From: Chrysoperla carnea
Taxonomy: Eukaryota; Arthropoda; Insecta; Neuroptera; Chrysopidae
Direction of reading: 5' to 3'
DNA length: 64,000 nt
Assembly (NCBI RefSeq): GCF_905475395.1
Contig: NC_058339.1
Span: forward strand, 56,305,172-56,369,171
A program made the translations under genes and the position numbers. Under the pieces are notes generated by a model. The model worked only from the letters and a program-made list of their open reading frames with translations, made no database searches and had not been told where the DNA came from. Numbering within the stretch: the stretch's first letter is position 1; every line of letters begins with the position of its first letter. Positions 49,701-61,661 of the stretch are shown piece after piece.

Positions 49701-52248
49701 ATTAAAAACCTACAACTTTTCGTTAAGAAACTGCTCGGTTCGAAATTTAACGAAAATTAATAAATCACAAATTCCCAATTTGCTTGCCCTTAAGCGTGAA
49801 TTTTACTGAATACTATTTTCAAAATACAGTAATAGATATAAGGAACTTAGACTAGACATAATTAAAAAAAAAAAAAGTTGTTTCATTAGCTTGATTACAG
49901 AATCAAAACTAGATGTACCTATATGGAATTAAAACCTACGCAGAGAATTAATTTATACTGGTTCACTAGTTGTAGAACGGCAAATAGGACAAACGCTCTA
50001 TGAATATAGCTTTAATTAGTATCACTTAATATATAACTGTACAGAATGTACCACCATCAACAATCAAGTTTTTAACTTAAAAATATAGTTTGTGGTCGCT
50101 GAACACGAATATCGCGGCAGAATTACCTAGTGCCCAGGGTAAACGATATCCCCTCCACTTCCTGGAGTTTCTGGGAAATTCGATATATAATAGGTCCAAA
50201 CCCGTTACTCGTGGGTATTTGGGTCGCTAACAACGAATATCGCGACAAAATAGGGCAAGTACTTTTGGCCGATTTTCCCGAATTTCACGAAAATTCCAGG
50301 AGACGACGAGGATACCATTTATCTTGGGCACTAAGTACCTTGGAGACCCATTCTGACGTCCAATATTCGTGTTCAGCGGCCCCAAAAACGCCCATGTAAC
50401 AAGTTAAGATTCATTACTAACTGAATTGTGAATTTAATATATTTACGGTAAATTTAAAATGTAATTATAAAATGCATATTGTTTATGCAAAGCGCATTCA
50501 AATCCGACTCATAGTTCAAATTTTTCAAACTTTATTGCTTCGTTTCTGCGACTTATTACATAGATAATACCATAGAGCTGCCTAGACATAGGAAACGCAA
50601 TAAGTGAATGTTTGACCGCAGTGAGAGCGAAGTATTAAGAGACAGAAATTGTAGGCGTAAAGAGAGACGAAGACAAAAAACAACTAATCATGAGAATATT
50701 TAGATGAAGCTCACCTGTAATCGTCTGATTACCTTGTGTTGCCTTTGACTCGGGTTCAAAAAAGTCGTCCTTCTTAGCTAAGTCGAAAAAGACGAGGCGA
50801 GGACGAGTGAGACATCACAAATATCACCTCCAAACATCGCGAAAGTGTGAAGGAGGCTTAAAGATTTCATAAGTTCCATCGATTGATTTGATGTTCGACA
50901 AAGGGACTTGTGAAGTTTTTTTTAAGTTTATTTTTCTATGATTTTAACCGCTTTGAACCAACCTGTATCTAAGCTTAACATACTCATACACTTCATCAAT
51001 ACGTGATACGTATGTATAAAAAAATACTCATAAAAAAAATTTATTAACAATGAAAATGTATAAATGACGCAATATATTATACTCATTATAAAAAAAGGCA
51101 TACATTTATACATACACACACTTAGAACGTGGTAAGTTCTGCCAATATCATCATCAGTTTAGTTAGCTAGTTAATTGTGTTGCTAGTGTTTTAAAGGTTC
51201 TTTTTTTTGTAAATATTTTTATTATCAAGGGCTGTATATGATTTAGATAATTTCCTAACAATTGAATTTTAATCATAAGGATAAATCAACTATTTTTGAG
51301 GATTAGAAACGTCTATATAAACTATCAAAAAGTTGATTTAAGAATTAATATTGCAGAATTTAAGTTGAGATTACTTTCATAGTACTTAATGTTTTTTTTT
51401 TTTATATTTTTAATTCATTGTTTACACCGTTATAACAAAGTAAAAAATATAAATATTGCTTAAAAATGCTGTATTTAAGTGTAAAAAAATATTTAAAATA
51501 CATTATAATTTTGAGATATTTAAACGTAGTTTTTTGGCGCTCTCTGTTGATGAAGTACAAGTACGTGATCTGTCAATTGGTGACAGTTCAATGTATAATA
51601 AACACTTTAAAAAAATGAATTTACAACACAAAATTTTTCACTCGTTATTATTAAGTTTTCTAATAAAAAGCTGTAGAATAGTATAATTTAATGAAATACC
51701 ATATAAAATGTAAGTAATTATTATCATACAGTATGCCAACAAATTTGACAAGCCCGTACTTTAATGTCACGTCCGTATAAAAATTTCCGTTTTAAAAATT
51801 TTTAAATGCCCTCTCTGAATTTGTACTTTTATTAATTAGTTGTAGTAAGTAATTAAAAAGATATTAATTACTAAAATAATGGTTTAGTTGAAATGTCCAG
51901 TCATTAAAGTTACGGAAGATAAATATTTGAACCAAATTTAAATTTCATGAATATTCCATTTTAATAAGAAAGATGTTTTTCAATGAAATAATACAATTCC
52001 AGCCAAGCTCAACTTCATTGAAGTTTCGAAATATCTATATTAGCGATGTTTCGTGATACAGCCTTGCGGAAAAAACTCCCGAAATTATTTTAATTTTCAA
52101 GGCTTATGTCTCCCTGAATATGTTTACGATATCGAGTCTTGTTGTAAAATGGCAGATAGGAGAATATCTTTGACTGGTATTAAAATCTCTACGCGCGGTC
52201 ACCTTACACGGATCTTTTTCGTATTTCATTTTAATATAATGCCTTAAG
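49701..52248. other. Gene-poor region around palindrome G
   Basis: Apart from the palindrome at 50090-50390, no supported feature. The ATG frames at 50928, 51456 and 52053 are unrecognised. Confidence 0.45.
50090..50390. mobile_element. GC-richer palindromic element G
   Basis: The left arm GGTCGCTGAACACGAATATC continues CCTAGTGCCCAGGGTAAAC and CCTGGAGTTTCTGGG. The right arm is its imperfect inverse, ending CCAATATTCGTGTTCAGCGG. An internal variant, GGTCGCTAACAACGAATATC, lies at 50222. An 89-codon open frame across it (50130-50399) follows from the GC-richer palindrome and resembles no known protein. Confidence 0.65.
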
Positions 52249-52812
52249 TTTATATCCAGCATACATATATGAAATATATATCAAGGCATACTAATTTTAG
52301 TCTCAAGTTTGTAACGTTTAGAAATATTGATGATTGATGACAAAATTTTGGTATACGTGTACATAAAATCATCTAATAAGTCCATTTCCGTTTGTACGTC
52401 CTCCCGAGATCACAAAACGAAAAGAGATATAGAACTGAAATTTTTATAACGTGTTCAGGACGTAAGAAGTGAGTTTGAGTTCGTAAATAAGCACCATAGA
52501 TCATTTTGTAAACCGTTAGAGATAGGTCGACAAATGTTTAAATGTAAAAAATGTTTCTTGAGGGTACAAATTTGATGTCCATTTTCTCCAAAACTATAAA
52601 AGATAGAGAGTTGAAAATTTGCAGGTAGTTTCAACTAGTGGTCTTTTGAAAGATTCTCGAAAATACTATCGAAAACTTTCAAAAACAAAAAAAAAGTGGC
52701 GGCCATAGTTCTGTTGGTTTTTTAAACTCTTGCAAGCACTGACATTAAACACTTTCTATACAGAGTATGTCAACAATCAACTCTGTCAATTGTTTGTTTT
52801 GACTTGTATTTT
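52249..52812 (+). repeat. Dispersed repeat M, copy 3 (longest)
   Basis: Runs from ATATATATCAAGGCATACTA through AAATTTTGGTATACG, AGTCCATTTCCGTTTG, CAGGACGTAAGAAGTGAG and GAGTTCGTAAATAAGC to CTGTCAATTGTTTGTTTTGA. It links blocks that occur separately in the copies at 27663, 48500 and 49484, so it best represents the family. No coding capacity. Confidence 0.65.
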
Positions 52813-54738
52813 AATTTAAACTTGTAACTATGTATGTATGTATAGCTTATGTATTATTTATAATTAAACTTTTAATATCTATATAGGTATACAGATTCAC
52901 TTCTCCCGCGATTTATTTTTATAATATAAATGTGTATACCTATAAATAAAAATTTATGACGTCAATTTTACACGTAATATATTATTTTCATCAAGGTTAG
53001 TTCTGTTTTGACATTAGTCTCTTATTGTTAACAGTTGCTAAAATGTCACGAAAGTTAGTAAAAATCAAAGGATTATAAAAAACAATTGAGTAAAAACTTT
53101 TGGATTCTTCTTTACTACAAATTTAAAAAATGTTTTATTATGACTAAATTTCAGTCTAAAACGACCACTTTTGTTTAAATTGAACAACATTTTAAAGAAT
53201 TGCATTCCTTAAATAATATTTTTATTTCAATTAAAATGTCTTTTATATCTTTGCGCTAGACAAGTGATAAGCAAAGTTTTTTTATTATTCTATAATCTAA
53301 ATTTTTAGCAATAAAAAATGTATACTATAAAACTAATTTAATTAAAGCAATGATTTGAAAATTAATTTTTTAACATTGTCAATTTTATAAATCGATTATT
53401 AATTTATAAAACGTACACGTCTTAATTATGATTAATTCAAGCCAATTAAATATAAATTGATAAACTGACCCAACCCTGTTTTTTTAATTTTCTTATTGTA
53501 TTCTATTTAAATATAACGGGTGATTTTAAATGATTGATATACCATGCAAAACATATCTTATAATATGCGGAATTCATTTTTACAAATCAGTATCAGTCTA
53601 ATGTGGCGTCCTTTTCGCGGCGTCATTTTAAAAAAATTATGTAGGTATGTTTACTTCATAAGGCTGATACGGTTGTCGACTTTATTTCGAAATAGCGGTT
53701 CCCCAAACTCGTATCTGGGACTCCCCTTCGATTACCAACTGATAAAGTAAACAAAACTATGTCGCAAAAACCTTTCTAAAAAAATTCTGCCATAATTCTC
53801 AGTGAAAAATAACTAAGCCTAAGGTCTTTTCTAGAATGAATAAAATTTAGCAATGATTGATTTCCATGAAAATAGCATTAAATATATTTTATAGGAATAA
53901 TTAATGTACTTTTGCAATAAACATTAAAGTATGTCAAAGTTTTCAAATAACTCATCTGGTGATGCTTTTATAGAGTCAGAACGTAACAATTTTAAAATGA
54001 ATTTACGTAAAAAAAGTATTATATAATGTGTTTTTGGTATACCGCGTCGTCTACCCAAATTGTTGTAAATGCACACTATTACTTTGTAATTTTTCTAACT
54101 TTCTCTTGTATTTATGATATTAATCATTCTTTTGTAATCTCTCTGTACGTTTAAAATTTATATAACATTTAAAGAGTAACTCCTTAAATATTATAAAATA
54201 ATGGCACTTCTTGACTTTATACACGCGCATATTATAATATGTGATGTATTCATAAAATTTTAAAATAAAGATGATTGCCAATAGATTTTTATATTTTTAG
54301 CATTAGATTATATTAAGTGCAAAGATCAAAATAAAAATTTTAAATGGGAAATTTCCCTCCCTCTTCGCTTGAAAGAAAATCGCTGTATTCACAAAAAATT
54401 TTAATGTGATGTACTTTTAATGTATTATATCAAAGACGATAGGATCGAGGGGAAAGATTTCCCCAAGAACGTTCACTTTAAATTAAAACGTAAGATAAAT
54501 TGTTTGGGAAAATGATACGTTAAAAATGTCCTTGAGATAATATTTTCTTCGTGCTTAAAAATAAACAATTATGCAATTAAAAATTCTAATAATTATAATG
54601 AGAAAGAAACACTTAACCATTCATCATTTAAGCTTTATAAGTTTATGCACATTTGAAAGAAAACTTACACATTAATATTACTTATTGAACTTACAGTTTC
54701 GGACAATTTTCGAGAAAATAATGGAACAAAAGTATAAA

Positions 54739-54919
54739 TAATTGATAAAAATCATTTCAAAACATGTAGATTCTAAAAACTCAAACCTACAAAATGCAAA
54801 TAAAAATTTGCCGAATCAACAGGACATTTCCAGCATGAATGCTCTTGTCGACAGATTTGGGCTCTTTTCACAGACTCAGAATAATGTTAGCTGTGAGATC
54901 TCCAAGTTGCAGAATTTTT
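54739..54919 (+). pseudogene. Possible coding remnant (unidentified)
   Basis: A frame of about 60 codons without an ATG at its head reads SNLQNANKNLPNQQDISSMN then ALVDRFGLFSQTQNNVSCE and ends at a stop. It has a heptad-like, asparagine- and glutamine-rich character with better codon texture than its surroundings. It could be part of a transposon ORF, but I recognise no family. Confidence 0.2.
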
Positions 54920-55324
54920 GATCGTTTAGATCACGAGACAATTAAGCTGCAAAGTTCTCGATTTCGCCATTCAAAGCACGTAAAAGTCACTGTCCTCCCA
55001 GCTATTTTTAACGATATTAAAAAAATATCTCGACAGGATTGAAAAAAAAGTAGGAGAGTTGAAAGAAATGTTTTTAGAATAAAATAAAAGAAGTTTATAT
55101 ATTAATTTTAACGTAAATTGATCAAAATTGAGAGCGTAGGCATAATATTTTAGCTGTGCAAAAGAATCCCATCGAGTAAAAAATTTAAAAAAATAAATGT
55201 CAAACAATTCATAGCCATCTTTTCTGATATACTCAATGAAATATAATTATTTTACACTTAAAAAAAATTGAAAATTGTGCATATAAATTGTCAATACCTG
55301 CGAGTGTTATGGAAGGGGGATAAG

Positions 55325-55412
55325 TGAGATCAAGAGAGTTGGGCGCTATAAAGCGGTGGTTGTTACTTTTAAGCCCAGTGAAGCGGACGGGTATCAAGCT
55401 AGTATAATCGTA
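55325..55412 (-). repeat. Dispersed repeat N, copy 1
   Basis: The plus strand has GTTACTTTTAAGCCCAGTGA, AGCGGACGGGTATCAAGCTA; its reverse matches 63366-63415 (CTAGCTTGATACCCACTCGC, TTCGCTGGGTTAAAAGTAA). Confidence 0.6.
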
Positions 55413-56473
55413 ATAAAAACACTAGAAAAGATTTATGTCAAATTCCGAAATGAAATCCAAAAATTTTAAAAACCTTGATAGGTAAAACATCTTTAACATC
55501 TTTTCTGATGTTTTGTTTTCATTTAACAAAATAAAACAAAAAACTAAAATATTTTTGAGACATATTTTAAATTTATGATCATTGACGACATAAAAAATGA
55601 AAGACGTTACAAGCTTTAAGACGTTTACTTAAAAATAAGAAATTTAAAATAAAAATATTAATTTTTTTAATGTCATTTCATTTAACTCATTCTTAAAAGT
55701 AGAACTTGTAGAAAATACATTAAAAAAAATACATGAACAAGTCCATTTGATTACGTATGTACCTAATAGCAAAGAGTTTCGTGTACACCAAATGTGTATT
55801 ATGAAAATAAACATTTGCCAAAAAGTAAACATAACATTTATACATATATTGGTTGGACGATGATAAAATTAGAAAAATTTTATTTACTAATAATACCTAC
55901 ACATTTATGTGTAATTGGAAAAATTTCCGTTACGTCTTACGTCTCTCAATATATTATTATTATTATTATTGTTTTGAAAAACATAAAAAATATTTTGAAT
56001 ATTTTTCAACGAGTTTAAACGACGCTTTTCAAATAAAAATGTAAATATTATTATAGATGGGACATTTCTCAGCTGACATTAAACAGTATACACACTTCAA
56101 TAGTGACGACTTACACAACAACACTTAGATAAATTATGGAATAAAAACGTTATTGTTATAATCTTATCTGCGCCAAACAGCGCATTATTATATATATAAA
56201 AGTATTGTGTTATGTGCTTTTAATCTCATATAAATTTTTGTATGTGACATTTTTGCAAATATTATTTTTTTGCGCGTTTAATTTTATCAATTTTTTAATT
56301 GTTATTGTTTTTTTTTTGTTAATAAAACATTTGTTATTTTAAACTTTTATAAAGTGGACTTTTTTATTACATAAATTTTGTTACCTCAATTATTGTGTTC
56401 ATATATTGAATATTGTAAGTAATTTTTTTTTTTAGGGTAAATAATCCATCAAGATATGGTATAAAAATAGTAC

Positions 56474-57007
56474 AAGAGACGGTATAAGGTCGATCTTCAT
56501 CCATCTGATAACCAGATCAGACATTTATTGATTATTAAATTCTACTATCATAGTTTTTCTAGCGAAAAGTGTTCATGGGTCTTTTTATTTATATTAATTT
56601 TAATCGATTTTTTCCATAAGCGGTTTTTTTCAAGCTAGTCTATTAAATTCGTAACTAAATTATCTTTCTTCTGATTGGTATCGGAATTTCGATTGGTTAA
56701 CAAATCATTTTAGATCTATTTATACCATATAAACATGCAAACCAATATTGGTAACTACAGCGATCTGTTAACCAATTGAAATTAGTATCAGAAGAAAGAA
56801 AATTTAATTACGAAAATAATGGTATAAACTTGACTGCAAAAAAACGTTTTAAAAAAAATTGATTAAAATTAATTTAATTAAAAATAGCTATAAACACTTT
56901 TCGATAGAGAAACTATGTTAGAAGTGTTTAAAAATCAAAAAAAGTTCATAAAAAATATGTCTCATCTGCTTATCAGATGGGTGATGATTGATCTTATACC
57001 GTCTCTT
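56474..57007. mobile_element. Palindromic (MITE-like) element E
   Basis: The ends AAGAGACGGTATAAGGTCGA and the inverse (TGATCTTATACCGTCTCTT) bound arms pairing through CATCTGATAA, AAACACTTTTCG, TTAATTTTAATCGATTTTTT and TTCTTCTGAT..ACCAAT. Total 534 bp, with moderately diverged arms. Non-coding. Confidence 0.7.
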
Positions 57008-58057
57008 AAACCAAAATAATTACACTCTTTATTTTGCTACTGCACAATTTTCTTACTTAAATAAAATTACTTTTAAAAAGTATTACGTTGCAATATTCGC
57101 GTTTTATTTTAATTCAATTATATTTTAAATAATACTACTGGACAAAATCGTTCTTTAATATTTTTCTACTCCATGCTAATTCTACTCTCAAAGGTTTATA
57201 CGTTCAAATATGTCCACTTTCAAATTATTCTTATTTTAACAAAACACTACTCCTGTCAATATCATTTTTTTAATGGATATATGCTAGGGTGTCACAAAAA
57301 TTGAAGGTGCTCAAATATTGTAACCAAGAACGAATATTAAATTTTATTATTAGAGAAAATTATGTCTGGTGGCCTAAATTTTAATATTGGGGTGCTGGAT
57401 TTTGGTGAAAAATAAAGGGGCGTCTTATATAATAAAGAGAAATTAATATCTATTCTTGCTCAAATCTCTCGACAGGAGTCGTATTTTTTGAAAGTAAATT
57501 ATTAAAGTAGAAATATTTAAAAGTATAAATCTTTGAGAGTGTAATTATTTTAAAGTAGAAAGCAGGTTTTTTTGTTAAAAAGTATTATTTAGGATTATAT
57601 TGTAATTAAAGTATAATTCTTGGAGAGTAAAAATGCAAGGTTGTTCAATAAGATATTTACCATTTAAATGGGAGAGACGTGTATATTAAATACATATCCG
57701 ATCCATTGTTTGTATTAAATTGCAAGCGTAATTTGAGTAGATAAAACAAATTGGCCTACTCTTTAATATTTTTAAACCTTTATTTTACGTTAATAATCGA
57801 ACAACCTTAATGTATACTTATTTTTTTTATTGTTAACAGTTATTTTATTGTTTGAATTAGTTTTAAAATGTATGTCATATTATGTGATATTTTTATGCGT
57901 ATCTAACGGTTTTAATTTTTTTCGCTTCTTTTTATTTTTGAAATTTTATAATTCGTGGAGCATATAATTTCATGATCATCGTCATAGGTCACAACTCAAA
58001 AAACATTAAATTAAATTTTGCATTTATATAAAAGTTTAATTTTTTTATTACGTTAAC
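57008..58057. other. No supported feature
   Basis: AT-rich left flank of the Penelope-like palindrome. No repeat or frame recognised. Confidence 0.5.
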
Positions 58058-58069
58058 ATTTTAATCTGT
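58058..58069. repeat. Candidate target-site duplication, left copy
   Basis: ATTTTAATCTGT occurs here and again at 62514-62525, flanking the 4.4 kb palindrome. A 12-bp duplication is within the variable range known for Penelope-like elements. The sequence is AT-rich, so chance is possible. Confidence 0.5.
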
Positions 58070-58133
58070 TAAAATATATCCCCTTAAGGACCCACAATAA
58101 AAATATTTAGCTAGATTATAAAATTATTAATTA

Positions 58134-58175
58134 GCTAGACCGGTTTCGATTGCTTTGGCAATCCTCTTCAGTAGC
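58134..58175 (-). ncRNA. Hammerhead ribozyme motif, left copy
   Basis: Minus-strand order: stem I GCTA, core CTGAAGA (C-U-G-A-N-G-A), stem II GATTGC-CAAA-GCAATC with one extra G, GAA, short stem III ACC/GGT, cleavage-site C, stem I TAGC. It is the exact mirror of 62360-62401. Hammerheads of this minimal type with very short stem III are known from Penelope-like element 3' regions. Activity is not shown. Confidence 0.7.
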
Positions 58176-58734
58176 ATTAAACCTCTTAAAATTAAAAAGT
58201 CTTAAAATTAAAAAATATTTACAAATCCGAAAAAAGAACCGCATCAACCTGAAACAAATAATAATAAAATATTACCCTTAAAATTAAAATAAAATTATTT
58301 ACCCGATTATAATAATAATAAATCTTTATGTTACACCCTCTAAAATAATGTAACTGCCTGCTTTCACCTAAAACACAATAAAATATTAAGTTTTAATCCT
58401 AAGATAGGATTATCGTTATGAAAATATCAAAAAACCAAGGGATTAAGCCTCAAAATAAAATATAAGATAAGAAAAGTTGTAAATATAAAATAAAAAACAC
58501 AGAAATAAAAATAAAAATAAAGAGCAAATTAGATTACCAACAAATTAAAAATTTTATCCTCGGTATACCTAAAACAGAATAAATAATTAGAATTTAGAAA
58601 AACCTGTAACAAACCAAAATAAAATTAAATGAAAATAAGCAAATTAAAAAACAAAAATTAAAAAAATTAAAAAATTAAAATAGAATTAATTAAAGAACAA
58701 TAGAATAAGTATTACCAAATGAAGTAAAATGGTG

Positions 58735-58873
58735 TACCTAAAACAGAAGAAATTATTAATTAGCGTACCTAAAACAGAAGAAATTATTAATTAGTGTACC
58801 TAAAACAGAAGAAATTATTAGTTAGTGTACCTAAAACAGAAGAAGTTATTAGTTAGTGTACCTAAAACAGAAT
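58735..58873 (-). repeat. 31-bp tandem repeat in PLE 3' region, left copy
   Basis: Four full units of GTACCTAAAACAGAAGAAAT plus TATTAATTAGT and a partial fifth. Read on the element's sense strand, each unit has CTAAT or CTAAC, then TTCTTCTGTTTTAG|GTAC, which resembles a branch point, pyrimidine tract and 3' splice site. Confidence 0.85.
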
Positions 58874-59229
58874 AAAATATAAAATAAATAAAAAATGAAA
58901 GTGAGCAAAATTATAAAAATACAAGAAAATAAGTTGAAAAAATAAAAAATTTTTACCAAATGACAAACTGAAACAAACAAAAAAATTAAGTAAAAATGAT
59001 AAGCAAAAATAAAAAATAAAAATTAAATCAAAAAATAATAATCGGACAGATAAATAAAAAAGATGAAAAATAGCATAAAATATCGATTCTCGAGACAACA
59101 CAAATGAAACAGGTAACTAAAGAAACCCTGCCCAAATTGTGTTGTTTTTCGATCACCATTCAAATAAAACAGGTAAAAAGTGTACACCACAAGTATAATT
59201 AAGCAATAAACTTAATCGTCACATGTACT

Positions 59230-60213
59230 CTAGTTAACTGTTAAAAATTTGGTGATTTTCGCTTGTCTTATATGCTTCGTTCGTTGAGGTACCGGCCCTT
59301 GATTGGTTCTTTTATTTGAATCCAATGGCTGGCCGACCTTTGTTGATTGGCTGGCATCTACACATAGGCTGTACAGGTCAGAGAATGGTACTGGACCTTT
59401 GTCGCTATTCAAAGCGTTCTTTCCCATTCTGTTGATGTACAAACTTTCGTAGGCATCAAGTTTCGATGGAATGTTGACTAATTTTAACAACTTTATCTCA
59501 CCGATCTGATGTCCCGTTTCCATGGCGTGTGATGCCACCGATGACTTTTCCTTCCTTTTATTGTTGAAATGCGCTATATGCTCTTTGTAGCGTACGCTAA
59601 GGGAACGGGCTGTTTGGCCAATATAACCTTTCGAGCAATCTGCGCAATCAACTTTATATATACCTGACTTTTTGTTGTTTGGAATACGATCCTTCGTATT
59701 ACATAACATTGACCTCAATTTCCCTTTCGATGTATATGCCACTTGTAGGTTTGTGTTATATTTTTGCATGGCCTCCGATACTTGGCTGGTTTTTTTGCCA
59801 TAAAAGGTCAATGATGTTCTTAGGGCTGGTTCTTCCGTTGACAATGTTGTTGTTTCTTTAAGGGACTTCCGCCATTTCGCCTTTTTCAATAATTGGTCAA
59901 TTACGTTCGTTGAATATCCGTTGAGTACCGCCACATTTTTTATGTAATCCAATTCCTTCTTATAGTTTGTTGTTGATAATGGGTATGTTGTTAACCTGTG
60001 AACAAGAAAATTAAAAGCGGCCATTTTGTGGCTCCAATGAGAAAAGGAGTCCTTTGGAATAAACCTATCTACATTTGTCGGTTTCCTGTAAATGTTGAAC
60101 GCCAACTTATCGCTATCTCTGGATATTTCGAGATCCAAAAATGGTAATTTTTCATCCTGCTCCTCTTCAACGGTGAATTTGATGCTGGGTTCCGCTTTAT
60201 TCAAAAATTCCAA
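59230..60213 (-). CDS. Penelope-like RT fragment plus GIY-YIG endonuclease, left copy
   Basis: 327 codons counted from an internal TTG; the frame continues upstream into the centre, so the start is an effect of truncation. Residues 1-60 hold the RT segment after the active site (KLPFLDLEI, IYRKPTNVDRF, a PLE hallmark). Residues 184-260 form the GIY-YIG endonuclease: GIY 184-186, YIG 197-199, Arg203, Glu211-His212 and Glu256. Cys190/Cys193 and His229/His235 form the CCHH pattern typical of PLE endonucleases. It differs from the right copy at residue 19 (Gln versus Lys) and residue 65 (Ala versus Val). The upstream RT domain is missing, so full activity is unlikely. Confidence 0.9.
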   Translation of the reverse strand: MEFLNKAEPSIKFTVEEEQDEKLPFLDLEISRDSDKLAFNIYRKPTNVDRFIPKDSFSHWSHKMAAFNFLVHRLTTYPLSTTNYKKELDYIKNVAVLNGYSTNVIDQLLKKAKWRKSLKETTTLSTEEPALRTSLTFYGKKTSQVSEAMQKYNTNLQVAYTSKGKLRSMLCNTKDRIPNNKKSGIYKVDCADCSKGYIGQTARSLSVRYKEHIAHFNNKRKEKSSVASHAMETGHQIGEIKLLKLVNIPSKLDAYESLYINRMGKNALNSDKGPVPFSDLYSLCVDASQSTKVGQPLDSNKRTNQGPVPQRTKHIRQAKITKFLTVN

Positions 60214-60254
60214 AAAATCGTGTACGCTCGTTTTCTTAGTATCTATAATTGTAA

Positions 60255-60279
60255 TGGTATCGTTATGTAGATGACATAT
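60255..60279. other. 25-bp palindrome centre carrying the YVDD codons
   Basis: Unpaired spacer between the arms. In the right-copy frame it reads TGG TAT CGT TAT GTA GAT GAC ATA (WYRYVDDI), the RT active site. The left copy ends 25 bp short of this. Read on the minus strand the frame stays open (ICHLHNDT) but no longer encodes RT. Confidence 0.85.
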
Positions 60280-61304
60280 TTACAATTATAGATACTAAGA
60301 AAACGAGCGTACACGATTTTTTGGAATTTTTGAATAAAGCGGAACCCAGCATCAAATTCACCGTTGAAGAGGAGAAGGATGAAAAATTACCATTTTTGGA
60401 TCTCGAAATATCCAGAGATAGCGATAAGTTGGCGTTCAACATTTACAGGAAACCGACAAATGTAGATAGGTTTATTCCAAAGGACTCCTTTTCTCATTGG
60501 AGCCACAAAATGGCCGTTTTTAATTTTCTTGTTCACAGGTTAACAACATACCCATTATCAACAACAAACTATAAGAAGGAATTGGATTACATAAAAAATG
60601 TGGCGGTACTCAACGGATATTCAACGAACGTAATTGACCAATTATTGAAAAAGGCGAAATGGCGGAAGTCCCTTAAAGAAACAACAACATTGTCAACGGA
60701 AGAACCAGCCCTAAGAACATCATTGACCTTTTATGGCAAAAAAACCAGCCAAGTATCGGAGGCCATGCAAAAATATAACACAAACCTACAAGTGGCATAT
60801 ACATCGAAAGGGAAATTGAGGTCAATGTTATGTAATACGAAGGATCGTATTCCAAACAACAAAAAGTCAGGTATATATAAAGTTGATTGCGCAGATTGCT
60901 CGAAAGGTTATATTGGCCAAACAGCCCGTTCCCTTAGCGTACGCTACAAAGAGCATATAGCGCATTTCAACAATAAAAGGAAGGAAAAGTCATCGGTGGC
61001 ATCACACGCCATGGAAACGGGACATCAGATCGGTGAGATAAAGTTGTTAAAATTAGTCAACATTCCATCGAAACTTGATGCCTACGAAAGTTTGTACATC
61101 AACAGAATGGGAAAGAACGCTTTGAATAGCGACAAAGGTCCAGTACCATTCTCTGACCTGTACAGCCTATGTGTAGATGCCAGCCAATCAACAAAGGTCG
61201 GCCAGCCATTGGATTCAAATAAAAGAACCAATCAAGGGCCGGTACCTCAACGAACGAAGCATATAAGACAAGCGAAAATCACCAAATTTTTAACAGTTAA
61301 CTAG
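60255..61304 (+). CDS. Penelope-like RT fragment plus GIY-YIG endonuclease, right copy
   Basis: The open frame starts after TAA 60252-60254 with WYRYVDDIF at 60255-60281, so this copy keeps the RT catalytic YVDD box. It then continues as in the left copy to TAG 61302-61304. The first start-like codon (TTG) is at 60321. Domains are the post-catalytic RT region, a basic linker (residues 100-180 from 60321) and the GIY-YIG nuclease with CCHH cysteines and histidines. It has no stop or frameshift. Missing RT motifs upstream make it a 5'-truncated copy. Confidence 0.9.
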   Translation, partial: WYRYVDDIFTIIDTKKTSVHDFLEFLNKAEPSIKFTVEEEKDEKLPFLDLEISRDSDKLAFNIYRKPTNVDRFIPKDSFSHWSHKMAVFNFLVHRLTTYPLSTTNYKKELDYIKNVAVLNGYSTNVIDQLLKKAKWRKSLKETTTLSTEEPALRTSLTFYGKKTSQVSEAMQKYNTNLQVAYTSKGKLRSMLCNTKDRIPNNKKSGIYKVDCADCSKGYIGQTARSLSVRYKEHIAHFNNKRKEKSSVASHAMETGHQIGEIKLLKLVNIPSKLDAYESLYINRMGKNALNSDKGPVPFSDLYSLCVDASQSTKVGQPLDSNKRTNQGPVPQRTKHIRQAKITKFLTVN

Positions 61305-61661
61305 AGTACATGTGACGATTAAGTTTATTGCTTAATTATACTTGTGGTGTACACTTTTTACCTGTTTTATTTGAATGGTGATCGAAAAACAACACAATTT
61401 GGGCAGGGTTTCTTTAGTTACCTGTTTCATTTGTGTTGTCTCGAGAATCGATATTTTATGCTATTTTTCATCTTTTTTATTTATCTGTCCGATTATTATT
61501 TTTTGATTTAATTTTTATTTTTTATTTTTGCTTATCATTTTTACTTAATTTTTTTTGTTTGTTTCAGTTTGTCATTTGGTAAAAATTTTTTATTTTTTCA
61601 ACTTATTTTCTTGTATTTTTATAATTTTGCTCACTTTCATTTTTTATTTATTTTATATTTT

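Larger units (their letters stand above)
52813..56473. other. Gene-poor region
   Basis: Contains a possible transposon coding remnant (54739-54919) and repeat N copy 1. A motif AACGGGTGATTTTAAATGATT at 53516 resembles a repeat border. No host gene recognised. Confidence 0.45.

Noticed and set aside
50130..50399. 89-codon open frame (MPRVNDIPSTSWSFWEIRYI start)
   Set aside because: It lies entirely within an imperfect palindrome with higher GC, which lengthens chance frames. There is no known domain, and the inverted arm repeats the same DNA on the other strand.
53043..53078. ATG TCA CGA AAG frame (MSRKLVKIKGL) as a first coding exon
   Set aside because: It stops after 11 codons, the possible donor GTTAGT is weak, and no partner exon was found.
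59679..59861. 60-codon plus-strand frame inside the left PLE copy, and its mirror at 60673-60855
   Set aside because: Antisense shadow of the conserved endonuclease/linker coding sequence. It appears twice only because the region is a palindrome.
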